A stretch of 64,000 nucleotides of DNA from Cryptomeria japonica (Eukaryota > Streptophyta > Pinopsida > Cupressales > Cupressaceae): contig NC_081410.1 of assembly GCF_030272615.1 (NCBI RefSeq), forward strand, positions 146,594,349 to 146,658,348, read 5' to 3'. The notes under the pieces are model-generated. The model had not been told where the DNA came from, made no database searches, and was given only the letters and a program-made list of their open reading frames with translations. This document shows positions 1-10,190 of this stretch, piece after piece (position 1 is the stretch's first letter; each line of letters starts with the position of its first letter). The position numbers were made by a program, and so were the translations under genes.

Positions 1-285
1 CACTTCCATGTTCCTAACTTGGTTCATTTTTGTCTCCATGTTGGAGCCTTCACCGAACTGCAACACATGACCCTTCTTAGTTGTTCCTCTTCCACAAGGT
101 CGACCTCGTCGTGGTGTGCGTGTAGGAACTATTCGTTGCACAAGTGCTCTATATTCCGACCAAGGTCTCCATTTTTCCATCTCCACTCGCGCTTGCTAGA
201 CATCGACCATCTCAAGATATTGCACAATACCACACATTCCAGCCTGTGCTACACTTCTTCTAGCCTCTTTATCGAATGTGGCACT

Positions 286-726
286 CTAGAGAAAGAACGG
301 TCGCAAGGGAGGAGTGAATTCACTCATGTGAATCCACACTCTGTCCACACTTTCAAAGTCGTCCATGTCTCCTGCCAAACCTAATAAAGCTTCCATTCTC
401 CCTAGCCATTCCTTCCTGACACACCTGCTCATGATTTCTCTGACTTTCAGAACAGCTCGGAGCTCCAGACACCATGCTATAAACAGAGACACTATGTTCG
501 CATTCGTTCTGTACTTCCATCCACTGCCTACATACTCAGGTCCAAGGATAAACTTCACCATAGAAAGGAATGTGGTGTCTTCATAGATAAACAGGTTCAT
601 CAACCTATCATCGCTTATTCGTCCCCAAAATGCGACTTGTGTTTTGCTTATCTCTAAAGAAAAGTTGGCCTCCATATTTGAAATCGAGATACCTGTGATT
701 CCAAAATGGACATGTAAATGTGTCAT
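286..726 (-). pseudogene. Orphan copy of LINE downstream reading frame (unknown family)
   Basis: A 146-codon open frame of unknown function. Residues 18 onward (MEANFSL...) align without gaps over about 80 residues to the frame at 8385-8627, with roughly 25 identities including MEANF, F-x-G, RL, Y-x6-SL and AW-x-LE. At 8385 the homologue lies directly downstream of a LINE RNase H, so this copy is best read as the 3' part of a LINE whose 5' end was lost near 735. That is the usual product of incomplete target-primed reverse transcription. No RNase H is seen on its 5' side (726-950). The remaining 3' part runs toward the window edge and contains stops. The family is not one I recognise. It is predicted soluble, with no signal peptide. 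Homology to the 8385 copy is directly visible; function is unknown. Confidence 0.55.
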
Positions 727-734
727 ACTAACAA

Positions 735-950
735 TGACGTCTATAAATTATTTGACTTTTTATCAACCTATGCCTTAATTTTTTAGTGCTTTCTAATAAC
801 TAAATTCATCTACCACATGTTCCATGTTATTTTAGAATCTAAGTACCATAGTCTGTGGACGTTTTTGAACACTTACACATATCCATATCATGCAATCCTA
901 CGAAGACCTTGGATTCATATGACGCACACAACTAATAAAAAGTTTCATTC
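735..950. other. Short AT-rich spacer without features
   Basis: I see no gene, repeat or RNA here. It separates the orphan LINE fragment from the inverted-repeat cluster that starts near 955. Confidence 0.5.
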
Positions 951-989
951 CGATATTGACTAACAAGGCGCGTTATGCGCTTTCGCGCA

Positions 990-1140
990 TGACCGCTCCA
1001 AAACGGTAGTACATAATGACTAACATGCCTGTTAGTCGCACATTTTACACCATTGATTTTGCAATCAACGGACAGAGATTGACTAACACAATGCTAACAC
1101 GTTGTACAATAGGTGCTCCTGCTCCAAAGTGGACCTTTCG
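990..1140 (-). mobile_element. MITE-like copy, inverted orientation
   Basis: Reads in the same sense as the copy at 3502-3660: GCTCCAAAA-type end, a GTAGTACA block, the inverted pair at 1018-1037, GATTTTGCAATCAACGG, GATTGACTAACAC and CACGTTGTAC. It abuts the next, oppositely oriented copy at about 1122, so the two are tail to tail. Ends are blurred. Confidence 0.45.
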
Positions 1141-1268
1141 TACAACGTGTTTGCGACAGGTTAGTCAATCACAACTATTAATTATAAAACCGACGATGTA
1201 AAATGCTCTACTAACACGCGTGTTAGTAAATCCGTACTATCATTTTTGAGCCAAAATAGATGCCTCTG
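1122..1268 (+). mobile_element. MITE-like copy
   Basis: Shows CTCCAAAG...GACCTTTCGTACAACGTG, then ACAGGTTAGTCAATC, then an 18-bp perfect palindrome ACTAACACGCGTGTTAGT at 1211-1228, and ends TTTGAGCCAAAATAGATGC. It is the reverse complement in order and sequence of the copy at 3502-3660. Confidence 0.55.
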
Positions 1269-1467
1269 ATGCAGACTCGGCTCCCATGGGGGCCGAAGCC
1301 TTTAATATGCAGAGTTAATATTGCATGTTAAAGTTGCAAAGAAGTCGATTTTTTTAATGTATTTGATTAAGTATATTAAATTTTGTATTTATTTTATTTT
1401 TTAATAGATCTATTTATGCAAATATATTTTGATTGAGAGTGTGTATTAGTTTATAAGTTATTTTATG

Positions 1468-1602
1468 GATCCAAAACGGACCTTTCGTACAGTGTGTTAG
1501 CGACAGGTTAGTCAATCGCAGTCGTTAATTGCAAAATCAACGGTGTAAAACACGCGTGTTAGTCAATCTGTACTGTCATTTTGGAGCCAGAATAGACGCG
1601 TC
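1468..1602 (+). mobile_element. MITE-like copy
   Basis: Same order of blocks as 1122-1268: GATCCAAAACGGACCTTTCG, ACAGGTTAGTCAATCGC, TTAATTGCAAAATCAACGG, a half-deleted palindrome ACACGCGTGTTAGTC, and the end TTTTGGAGCCAGAATAGACG. About 15 bp are missing at the centre relative to the 3502 copy. Confidence 0.55.
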
Positions 1603-1911
1603 TGCATCTTAGGAAGCATAATGAGAAAAGGCGCCCTTATGGATGGAAGAAGTTCTTGTTTGATTATTAATCTTTTGTATCCTGAAGAGGAAGTAAAAAT
1701 TACAAAAAATGGAAAGTTACACTATCCGGATAAGTCACCCCGATAAAAACACAGGCAACAAGTACTAGCTTTTGATTAGCGTATCATTTACCAATAATAA
1801 TGCATGGAAATCTAAGGTCAGACCTATCGGCATCAATCTCGCCGATTATAGTATGGAGTCAACGATGGTTATATCGAAGAAGCATATACCGATAAGGCTC
1901 ATCGGTATAGT

Positions 1912-2036
1912 GAACATAAGTGGCAAAAGCATAAAATTGTCTTGCTGATAACCGATGAGGCTATCAGTAAGACTTATAGTGAAAATGTCCATTGGAGAAG
2001 GTAGTCCCAAAAAGAAATTCATCGGGGAAATAATGT
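1912..2036 (+). repeat. Direct duplication, copy 1
   Basis: Block with CATAAGTG-CAAAA, AATTGTCTTGC-GATAACCG, ATGAGGCTATCAGTAAGA and GAAAATGTCCAT is repeated at 2392-2531 with moderate divergence and a small indel. Between the two copies lies the ~84-bp tandem/inverted block. No protein family was recognised in the frames crossing it. Confidence 0.6.
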
Positions 2037-2049
2037 TATTCAATTTCAT

Positions 2050-2390
2050 CGTTTCGTGGGGCAAAAGGAAATGGTGGCCAGGCAGTCCGCGAATCAACGA
2101 AATCGACTAACATGACGTGTTAGTCACTTTCGCCATTTCACGGGACACAAGGAAATGGCGGCCAGGCAGTGTGCTAATCAACGAAATCGACTAACACAAC
2201 ATGTTAGTCGCTTTGGCCGTTTCGTGGGATAAAAGGAAATGGCAGCTAGGCAGTCTGCGAATCAGCAAAATTGACATTTCCTTTTGTCCCACGAAACAGC
2301 CAAAGCAACTAACACGTCGTGTTAGTCAATTTCGTTGATTCACGCACTATCTGGCCACCATTTCCTTTTGTCCCATGAAATGGCAAAATT
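2050..2390. repeat. ~84-bp tandem units followed by an inverted copy (hairpin block)
   Basis: Two and a half head-to-tail units, each containing a TTTCGTGGG-AAAAGGAAATGG block, a GCCAGGCAGT block, AATCAACGAAATCGACTAACA and TGTTAGTCGCTTTG-type ends, run from about 2050 to 2272. They are followed from about 2273 by roughly 110 bp of the same material in reverse complement (ATTTCCTTTTGTCCCACGAAA ... ATGGC). Every unit carries an inverted GACTAACA/TGTTAGTC pair. The arms could fold into a long hairpin. Confidence 0.65.
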
Positions 2391-2391
2391 G

Positions 2392-2531
2392 ACATAAGTG
2401 ACAAAATCAAAAAATTGTCTTGCCGATAACCGATGAGGCTATCAGTAAGATTTATACCGAAAAGCGCAATAGTGAAAATGTCCATCGGTGAAGGTTGTAG
2501 CGAAAAGAAAGTCTTCGGGGAAATAATGTTA
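2392..2531 (+). repeat. Direct duplication, copy 2
   Basis: Partner of 1912-2036. It ends GGGGAAATAATGTTAGTCGC and so runs into another GTTAGTC half-site, next to the MITE-like copy at about 2540. Confidence 0.6.
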
Positions 2532-2539
2532 GTCGCTCG

Positions 2540-2662
2540 TTTTGCACCGTCCACCCTTTCATACAACGCGATAACAATGTGTTAGTCAATCACAACCATT
2601 TATTGCAAAATTGACGGTAAATCCATTCTGTCGTTTTGGAGCCACGATAGACGCGTCCGTTT
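2540..2662 (+). mobile_element. Diverged MITE-like copy
   Basis: Contains CGTCCACCCTTTCATACAACG, GTGTTAGTCAATCACAACC, TTATTGCAAAATTGACGG and the end CGTTTTGGAGCCACGATAGA. It lacks the central palindrome. The end motif is then partly repeated (TTTTGGAGCGAAAAGCGCATC). Confidence 0.45.
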
Positions 2663-2714
2663 TGGAGCGAAAAGCGCATCCGAATAGCTTCGCCTAGACG
2701 AGACCGACCAAAAA

Positions 2715-2905
2715 CCTAACACCAATTCTAACCCTAATGCAGCTAATCCTAACCCGCCTTCTAACCCTAACCCGCCTTCTAACCCTAACCCACGTCCTAA
2801 CCTAACATTGCTAACCCTGACCCACCTTCTAACACCGACGCGGCTTGTAACCCTAACGTGGCTAACCCTAACGCGAATACCTAATGCGCATTCTAACCCA
2901 ATCCC
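2715..2905. repeat. Telomere-like CTAACCCTAA minisatellite
   Basis: Imperfect 18-bp units of the form CCTTCTAACCCTAACCCG and simpler CTAACCCTAA pieces repeat over about 190 bp. The plant telomere unit is CCCTAAA; here the units are degenerate and separated by GC-rich hexamers, so this is an interstitial telomere-like minisatellite rather than a chromosome end. The minus-strand frame crossing it reads as GLGLEG repeats and is not a gene. Confidence 0.6.
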
Positions 2906-3243
2906 ACCCGTCCAATCCAAAATCTACAATCACAAAGATAAAAGGCCGACCCACTACCGGACGACTACTACCATGGATTGTTAGTTGAGAGTCGCGATGT
3001 AAGGCTTTTTGGAGCCAGCAAACACGCGTTTCACGCGGTATCTAACCCTAACGCGATGGTTAGACAAGCAACTTTTCTCCCTATTTTGCCTCCAAAACAA
3101 GAAAATTTTCCCACTACATATAAAGCAAGACAAGAAACGAAAACAAACAATGCAGACCCAAAATATATGCGTCCATCATTTTTAATAAAATCCAAACACA
3201 AATAGGAAAAAGACGACTTGTAGAGGCTGATTTCCACATGCCT

Positions 3244-3420
3244 CGCCCTTCAAAAATGTAGCCTGCTTCAACAATCAGACGCCCTTCAAAAATGCAGCCT
3301 CCGTCAACAATCAAACACCCTTCAACAATGCAACTTGCTTCTACAACAAGAGCCCTTCAACAATGAGTCGCAGCCTGCTTCTTCAACAATAGCACTTCAA
3401 CAATGATTCGCGGCTTGCCC
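3244..3420. repeat. Minisatellite built on GCCCTTCAAMAATG
   Basis: At least five imperfect units containing CCCTTCAA-AATG, GCAGCCTGCTTC and AACAATC. Unit length varies from about 30 to 50 bp. Confidence 0.55.
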
Positions 3421-3501
3421 TTATGTTTTAATCATGCATTAGTCTTCTTTTTTCCATGTTAGGCAGAAAATGGTACCACATTTTCTGAAGCGGAGTATAG
3501 G

Positions 3502-3660
3502 GACGCATCTATTCTGGCTCCAAAATGATAGTACGGATTGACTAACACGCGTGTTAGTCGCGCGTTGTACATCATCGATTTTGCAATTAACGGTTGCGAT
3601 TGACTAACCTGTCAATAACACGTTGTACGAAAGGTCTGTTTTGGAGCTAGAATAGACACA
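3502..3660 (-). mobile_element. Best-preserved MITE-like element with TIRs and 20-bp perfect palindrome
   Basis: Ends form terminal inverted repeats: GACGCATCTATTCTGGCTCC at the left, and a matching reverse complement (TGTTTTGGAGCTAGAATAGA) at the right, about 25 bp each. Position 3540-3559 is the perfect palindrome GACTAACACGCGTGTTAGTC. Length is about 160 bp with no coding capacity. No clear target-site duplication could be fixed because the ends are followed by more repeat sequence. Confidence 0.6.
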
Positions 3661-3666
3661 ACCTTT

Positions 3667-3850
3667 TGGAAGCAGCGCCCTCTTTTTCCCGCCGGTATGT
3701 CGTCTGAACGTGGTTTCTTAAATCACCGGCGGTTTATTTTTATTTTATGGCTTTTTTTGAAGCCCGCACCCTCTTTTTCCCGTCGGTTTGCCGTTCAAAC
3801 ACGATTTTTACACTCACCGTCGGTTGTTTCTTTTTCCTGGCTTTTAATGT
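3667..3850. repeat. Two-copy ~90-bp tandem duplication
   Basis: GAAGC-x-GC-CCCTCTTTTTCCCG, a CGGT-TG-CGT block, a TTCAAACACG-like block and CACCGGCGGTT are present at 3670-3735 and again at 3757-3830. The open frames crossing both copies give similar peptides only because of this duplication. Confidence 0.55.
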
Positions 3851-4101
3851 GCATGTTATGCATAACACACTGCCGCTAACCAGTAAGCAAGCCGTGGCCC
3901 AGGATCCGTCGTCCTCTGGCATGTCCATGTAGTTTCGTGTGGGCCCGATAATTGAAACCGGTGAGTCCATGACAAGTCCATGTCACATACTGTGGGTCTT
4001 TTCGCTACGCCAAATTGGCATGGTATGCATATCTCAGACATGTATGTCGATGCATGTCGTTGGTATGATAGGTCACTTTTGGAGCCAGAATAGACGCGTC
4101 C

Positions 4102-5845
4102 TCATGCAAGGGGATTAAGAATAAAAAAGCATCATGCAAGTGGGAGTGGAATTAAATATTCAAGAGAATTTTGCATAGTGTGTTATTCACAAGCCCTCTA
4201 TCTTATTATAAATGTTTGGTAACATATCCCTTACTAAGATTTCAATCATGAGGATAAAAAGGGTGAAACTTTGGGTGGATATATGGAAATAGAGTGCTTC
4301 AAACTAAAAATCTAATTGCATTAGTATCTTAATAAGGGAAGTCGAGCCTCTAGTTATAGAAATAGAATATCCAAGAGATTTCAAATTGGTCTACATAACT
4401 CAATAGAAATAGTGAAGATGATGTCGACCATCATTATTTTGGGTGGGAATCATTTGAGTTGATCTTAGTCATCCCAGATAAAGACTCATTTAATTAAAAA
4501 ATTGGTACCAGGGTAAGGATGAACTTCATGAAAACATAATGCAGCTGCCAACAAACATATCTACCTCCTCACATAGTTACATATGAAACCATAGTATGCA
4601 AAACATATCCATCGTGAAGAATGAATAAAACAACATTTAAGAATAGCCACTTGCACCTCATAGACAATGTTCCCATCATGATATCTATAAAAAAATAACA
4701 CCCTAAGCACAATCACTTACTTCGTTAACTACAAGCGCAACTTTTACTCGTTCTACAATGTAATGTTGTAAGAATCCAATCTACTTAATCTCACTAATAT
4801 AAGAAGAATCCAATCTCCACTATTACACATGGGCGATTAGTTGATGATATGCATCTCTCCACTATAACACATGACATATATCTCTTCAATATCACACATG
4901 TGAATCCATGTTAAATCTACTTGCGTGATACTTTTAGTTTTTCTACCTCCCAAGATCATTTTATTTATGAAATTTTTATGGTTGAGCTTAGGGGATATTA
5001 GTTCCTAGCATGCGCCAAGTAAATGAAGGCTTCTTTCATTATTTATAGTAATTAGCAGAATAGAATGAGGCAAGTCTATATGGAGGGCGTATTCAATATT
5101 CCTAATGATTTTTATACAGATTCACATGTGAATGGAACTAGATCAAGTTTTTTTATTGATGTGTTGACTTGCCAATAGATTATGGTGACATGTGTATCTA
5201 GGTTCCAGGTGTATCATGTGGACTTAGGTGTATACTTTATGAGATATTATTTTTGTTGTTGTGTTATCTAATAAGATATGTATACATATTTTTAAGGTAA
5301 CACTCACCATAGTTGATGCAAGTGTGCAAGTATATAGATATTAAATATATCAAAATAATTTAGCATTTGATGAGATCATGAGGAATGTGGTTATGTGTAC
5401 AATTGATGGACATGGTATGTGATCATTGGCCAATTATAGTGGCAAAAATCAATAAATAATGACTCGACGTTCTACTTTATTTGAGCTAAAAATAGAAATT
5501 AGTCTAAGGTTTGAAGTGGTGTTGCTTTCCAAAATCTAATCACGATATGATCTTAATGTTAAGTTTGGTAAATGTAGGTGTTATATTGTGCTATATACAT
5601 GGAAATCATACTTTCATATATACATAGAAATTATTAAATATGATTGCATTATTTAGCTACAAGTAAAATATATTAAATAGTGCATTGATGTAGCAAATGT
5701 TTCCAATAAAAGGAGATAAGTATCGCTGCAACTTTTAGGTCCTCATAATATATTGATAATAGGTAAGTTAATTTTGATAACATTTTAAAGCATTTAAAGT
5801 GCCAATAAGCATAAAATATTTATATATGTTGGTTTCGATAAGGTC
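4102..5845. other. AT-rich spacer, nothing recognised
   Basis: About 1.7 kb without a convincing reading frame, RNA gene or repeat that I could see. Stop codons are dense in all frames. Confidence 0.45.
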
Positions 5846-5849
5846 ATGA

Positions 5850-7560
5850 GGGTGTATAAAATGTCATCTGAATGTCATGCAATTCCATGAAACCAATGTA
5901 TTGCCTCTTGGATTACAAAATATCATTAATACATATAGCCATACAAGCTATATTATCTATGTGTCATGTACATGCATACACAATTTCCTCATCTACAAAC
6001 CTTGAATATTTTGGTCCAAACATTTGGCCTCTTTTAGCCAAACTAGACATTGGAACTCAATCCCTTGTATCACTCAATGTTGTGTTGTTTTGATATCTTG
6101 TGCCCCTCACTATTTTGTAATCATCAACTAAACAAAACAAAAGTTAATAGATTAAAGTCAAAAACACAAATATACATAAAAAATAAATTTGAGATTTGAA
6201 AAAAATTAAATGTGTTATAGTGTACCTGAGTAAATCCAATGTCACAACCATCCATATCAACATGCATGCTAGATGGTGATGTAAAACCCACCTATTCTAC
6301 AACAAGTTATATTTTGAAATATTAAATATCATTTTGAATATGAAGTTATTTTATTTTGATATATTATATAATTTGTTTGCCTCTAATACAAATACAGTTG
6401 TACAACTTTTTGGAGGGATAGTTTATTTCATACCACCCTCTTACATTACACTCTAAAATGCATAATGTTTGTATCTATTTAATTCAATTATATAATTAAA
6501 AAAACATTTTACATTTACAAATTTTAAGTATAATATATATAATATTATAAATTCGTATCAAAATACTTGCATGTGACCTAGATACACATTATTCATTAGC
6601 TCATCATTCATCACCATATTATCTATCACAATCTAAAATGACAATGTGTACACTCGTAGGACGTGGCACCCTTTGCATCACTATCTCTTCCAAAGCACAT
6701 ATTAGAACAATTCAAGGATAGGTTGAGATCGAGGATCACTAGAAATAGATGGTCAAGCTATTGGATCATTTGATGAAGAAAAAGGATAGGATAATTGCAT
6801 GCCATGCTCTATAAGTGTGTTTGTGATGCTAGCAATTGCATGAATGTTTTGCACTTCCATAGTCCCTATGATGAAGTTAATGGAAACATCACATGATGAA
6901 TAGATTTTTATGTTTGTGATCTTTGTTGTTGACAATTTACTACCTAATGAGCTCTATCTTGGGTAAAACCTCCACATCTACCCTAAAACTCACTCATATC
7001 AAAATAATTGAGAACTTCATGAAGAACAAAGTCACGATATAGTTTCCTCAAAAAATATAATGGCACCTCATGATTATTATATGGAGGTTTGGTTAAATAA
7101 TTTTCTCTTCATGATTGCATCAATGTATTGAAAACCTCCTTGAAGTCACAACAAGGGGTGCATTGGTTCTAGGATCAATAAAAAGAGCACATGTTAGTTT
7201 TTGCTTGTCTTTATTTTTCACCTCATCATAAGATAATTTTGTTGCATAAATTCATGGCACTGACCTTTATAACTTTTCCATTGATTTATTTGATTTTTTG
7301 CCATGTCAACATTGATCATCATTACTTTTAATGATGAAGCAAGTGATTTGTGATGGGATTTTGATGTTGAAGTCTTCACTTTTGAAACTGATTCTATAGT
7401 TTGAAGTTTGTTTTGTTCCAAATGTCATACCGAATCCTCTTGGCGTTGTTTGGAATTTGTTGGAAGGGTTGGAGGAGAGTTAGGTATTGTAGGGTTATCT
7501 TGAGGTATTTTATCATTCAAATTTGGATCTACATCAAGGTTTATAGGATCTACTACGTAA
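5850..7560 (-). pseudogene. Possible decayed spliced gene, unknown product
   Basis: Several short minus-strand frames look more protein-like than their surroundings: 7218-7421 (hydrophilic, Lys/Ser-rich), 6753-6935, and a small frame at about 6228-6285. The last is bounded on its 3' side by an ACTCAG|GTACAC junction resembling a splice donor, and AG|GTGGG-like text stands at its other end near 6290. A further frame covers about 5900-6110. These may be exons of a broken transposon or host gene. I recognise no domain. Coding assignment is tentative and depends on splice sites seen only by eye. Confidence 0.2.
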
Positions 7561-7676
7561 ATTAAAAAAAAAAAAATTCATAAAAAATAATTCATTTTTT
7601 AAAAGCACAAATAAAATTTAATTCTAATATGAATGATTGTCTTTCTTTTGAGAATTGAGAGAGACCTTCGATAGGA

Positions 7677-8123
7677 TGGTGGAAAATAAATTTTGATGGT
7701 GTCTCTAAAGGTAATCCTGGACCATCAGGGGTGGGGCTCATAGTTTGGGAATGAAAGGGTGAGGTAGTAGCTCTAGGTGCTCAAAAACTTGATGAACGCA
7801 CAAATAATATAGCAAAAGTGTCAACGACATTGTTAGCAATTAAAGTTGGTAAGATATTAGGTGTCAAGAAGTTATATCTAGAGGGGGATTATTTGATAGT
7901 CATACAAGCTATAATGAAGGGAAGTATAGAGGCATGACACTTACAAAATTTGATTTTTAGTATAATTAAAGAGCTTTTTAAAAAAAATTTTTATCAAATA
8001 AGTCATGTTAGGAGAACAGGAAATGTGGAGGTAGATATCCTATCTAAATGGGCTCTATCTTTTAATGAGATTGGAGATTTTAAATTTGAAGATTTTCAAC
8101 AGGTTTTATTTGAGGATGAATAA
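7677..8123 (+). pseudogene. RNase H domain of a 5'-truncated LINE
   Basis: One continuous frame of 148 codons with two internal stops encodes a plant LINE-type RNase H. It begins WWKINFDGVSKGNPG, with the first catalytic Asp in NFDG. LEGDYLIVIQ supplies the third acidic position and the NVEVDILSKWAL block the last Asp. The second position (normally Glu in NNIAE) reads Lys here, so the domain is dead apart from the stops. No reverse transcriptase is present upstream; the element begins abruptly near 7660, consistent with 5' truncation. It is followed after ~260 bp by the unknown reading frame at 8352-8999, with no poly(A) between them. Confidence 0.8.
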
Positions 8124-8351
8124 GAATGTAGGAAGCTAATGATTATAGTGAATGACATGAAGTGCACATATAGCAGAGAAGAGGTGGTAAGAGGCAGCAG
8201 GCATTTAAAGCTTGGAGGAGTATTAATGATGGTTGTCGAGCGGATGGAACCAACTATTAAGTAATTGTCCTAGCATTTATCTTGGCGTCACTGTGAAGAA
8301 AGTCGAGTTTATCTGCAGAGGGTTTTTGTAGGGGTGGAGTAGGATAGAGAG

Positions 8352-8999
8352 GTGCAAGGTGGTGAAGCAGAGAGGGTAGAAGTTATGGAGGCCAACTTTA
8401 CACTGCGCACCAGGAAGCAATTATGTCTATTTTGTGGAGACTTAACCATTAGAAGGCTTGGGGGTATATTCAAATTTGTGGATGAGTTGCTGCTGCAATG
8501 TGTGGAAATCATTGTGGGTAATGCTTTTAACCTGGTTAAGCATAGATACAAGATGAGAATAGATATTTACTCACTGATAATGGCATGGGGTTTGGAAGTA
8601 GGGGAGAATATAGACACGATGAGGTAGGTCATGGAAATGATAATTCATGAAGAGTTTTTGGTGGGGATGGATTCTTTTCTGGAGTGGGTTGTGCCAAGCG
8701 TAGGCTTTGATGTGCGCGAAGGCTTGGAGGAAGATGTTCATGGCAATAGGGCAGGTTTGATTCCATTCTCATAGTGGCCGCGAGGTTTGTGTCAAATACA
8801 CCATAGAGTAGAGGCGAAGCGTGGATGGGAGGCATTGAAGCTCCTGATGGAAATCAAAGAACTGGAAGCAGTGAGAGAAATTGAAAAGGTTGAGGCAGAA
8901 GGTATCGAGAGGAGATTTTTGCGCCCGAGGAAGCGAAGGGAGACAGAGGTGAAAAATTCTGACGAAAATTATGGCCTGCGACACAAACGAAGATTGTGA
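8352..8999 (+). pseudogene. LINE downstream reading frame (unknown family), copy 2
   Basis: A single frame of about 215 codons runs from 8352 to 8999, interrupted by a TAG at 8625 and at least one more stop before 8787. From the ATG at 8385 the first ~80 residues align without gaps to the orphan copy at 286-726. The C-terminal part (8787-8999) is highly charged, Glu/Lys/Arg-rich and probably helical (KELEAVREIEKVEAEGIERR). The frame sits 3' of a LINE RNase H and 5' of the element's apparent 3' end. It resembles nothing I know. A nucleic-acid-binding or structural role would be a guess. Confidence 0.5.
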
Positions 9000-9285
9000 G
9001 TTGGTGAACTTACAATTAGTTGGGTCTATTTTGTTTGTAGTGGTTATCCACTTTTTTTTATCACATCTTAGATTGGCAGGCTAGTGGTTGAAAGGGGTAG
9101 TTATGTTTTGAAAGCATAGTTGTCATGTTAGTTTGGGAGCGTTTTGTAATGGCTCGTCGTAGATGTGGAGGTTGCATTTTTTGGTTATACTGTGAACTTT
9201 TATGGAAGATACTTATAATGTTTTTGTATTACTATCTTTGAACATTAATAAAATACAAATTATTACTTAGCAAAAAAATAAATTA
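9000..9285 (+). other. 3' untranslated tail of the truncated LINE
   Basis: About 250 bp of non-coding sequence leading to TTAATAAAATACAAATTATT and a short A-run (9272-9280), read as the LINE polyadenylation region and 3' end. A target-site duplication was not found. Confidence 0.45.
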
Positions 9286-10190
9286 ATAGACTAATATACT
9301 TAAATTTAACACTCACCTCTTCTACAACGTGCAATTATGGAGATACTTGTGAAATTTGCAAAACACAATCATGCATTAGAGATAAAAGGGAGGAAAGGGC
9401 AAATTGCAACTCATGGTTGCAATTTCCAAACAAGGCATACTTTTTTTTCGTTTTTAACAAAATAAAATGCAAACGTATTATGTTGAGCAAAAAATTGTGC
9501 TCATATTTTGTGCTCAACATAACATGAGCACATTTGGAAGCCACAAAATGCACTCGCATTATGGCCTGGTCTTACCAAGCCATAACATTCAAGCATGCGA
9601 TATGATTTTCCCAATAATGCACTTGTGTTTTCTTTATTTTTGGCACATTGGTCACTTTTTTGTACATCGTATCTTCATACACATGTACCTTTAACTCTCA
9701 AATTTGTATTCCAACTATGGCATCAATTTGACCTTCATGTCCCCCTATCATACCTATGATAATGGTCAAGCTATGTCTAATAAGAAGAGTGTTATAAGGA
9801 TAATTAAACAAACACTAGAAGAAAACAAAATGATATAATTAAAGTTTGTAGTGTGTGCATACATAATAACATATAAGAAGGTTATTTGTAGGAGTTCTTA
9901 TTTGTTTGTCTATAGAGTAGAAGTTAAAAGCCTAATTAGCTTAGAGTTGTTTGTATATAAATTATTGTAGGAAATTGTAAGAGAAGAAAAGTATTCAATT
10001 TCTCAAAGAATATATATAAACTTATAGAGTTGGATGAGTGTACAAGAATTGCACAAGTAAATTTTTATTTCAATAATAGAAGATGAAACAACTATTTGAC
10101 AATAAGGTGAATCTAAGATCTCTTAGAAGATCTAGTCCTAATGTGGAATGGTAGGTTAGAGGATGAAAGTGAACATGGTAAATTTTATGA
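9286..10190. other. Spacer without recognised genes
   Basis: Open frames at 9335-9694 overlap on both strands and show no domain. A palindromic stretch around 9475-9550 (GTGCTCAT/ATGAGCAC repeats) is the only structure noticed. A consensus-like donor GAG|GTGAGTGT on the minus strand near 9310-9320 has no matching gene. Confidence 0.35.

Larger units (their letters stand above)
955..4101. repeat. Compound inverted-repeat cluster with GACTAAC/GTTAGTC half-sites
   Basis: A mosaic of at least five copies of a ~130-160-bp element, plus duplicated blocks and minisatellites. The 7-mer GTTAGTC occurs about ten times and its complement GACTAAC about seven times between 955 and 3610, often as inverted pairs 4-7 bases apart. 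Copies share an outer end resembling GGAGCCAGAATAGACGCGTC (for example 1584-1602 and 4079-4099; inverted at 3503-3525). No transposase is encoded. The arrangement suggests non-autonomous (MITE-like) elements that repeatedly inserted into or beside one another. Confidence 0.6.

Noticed and set aside
2715-2905. True telomere or chromosome end
   Set aside because: Units are degenerate, short in total and flanked by unrelated repeats on both sides.
2600-2920. 106-codon minus-strand frame with GLGLEG repeats
   Set aside because: Translation of the telomere-like CTAACCC minisatellite; no independent coding evidence.
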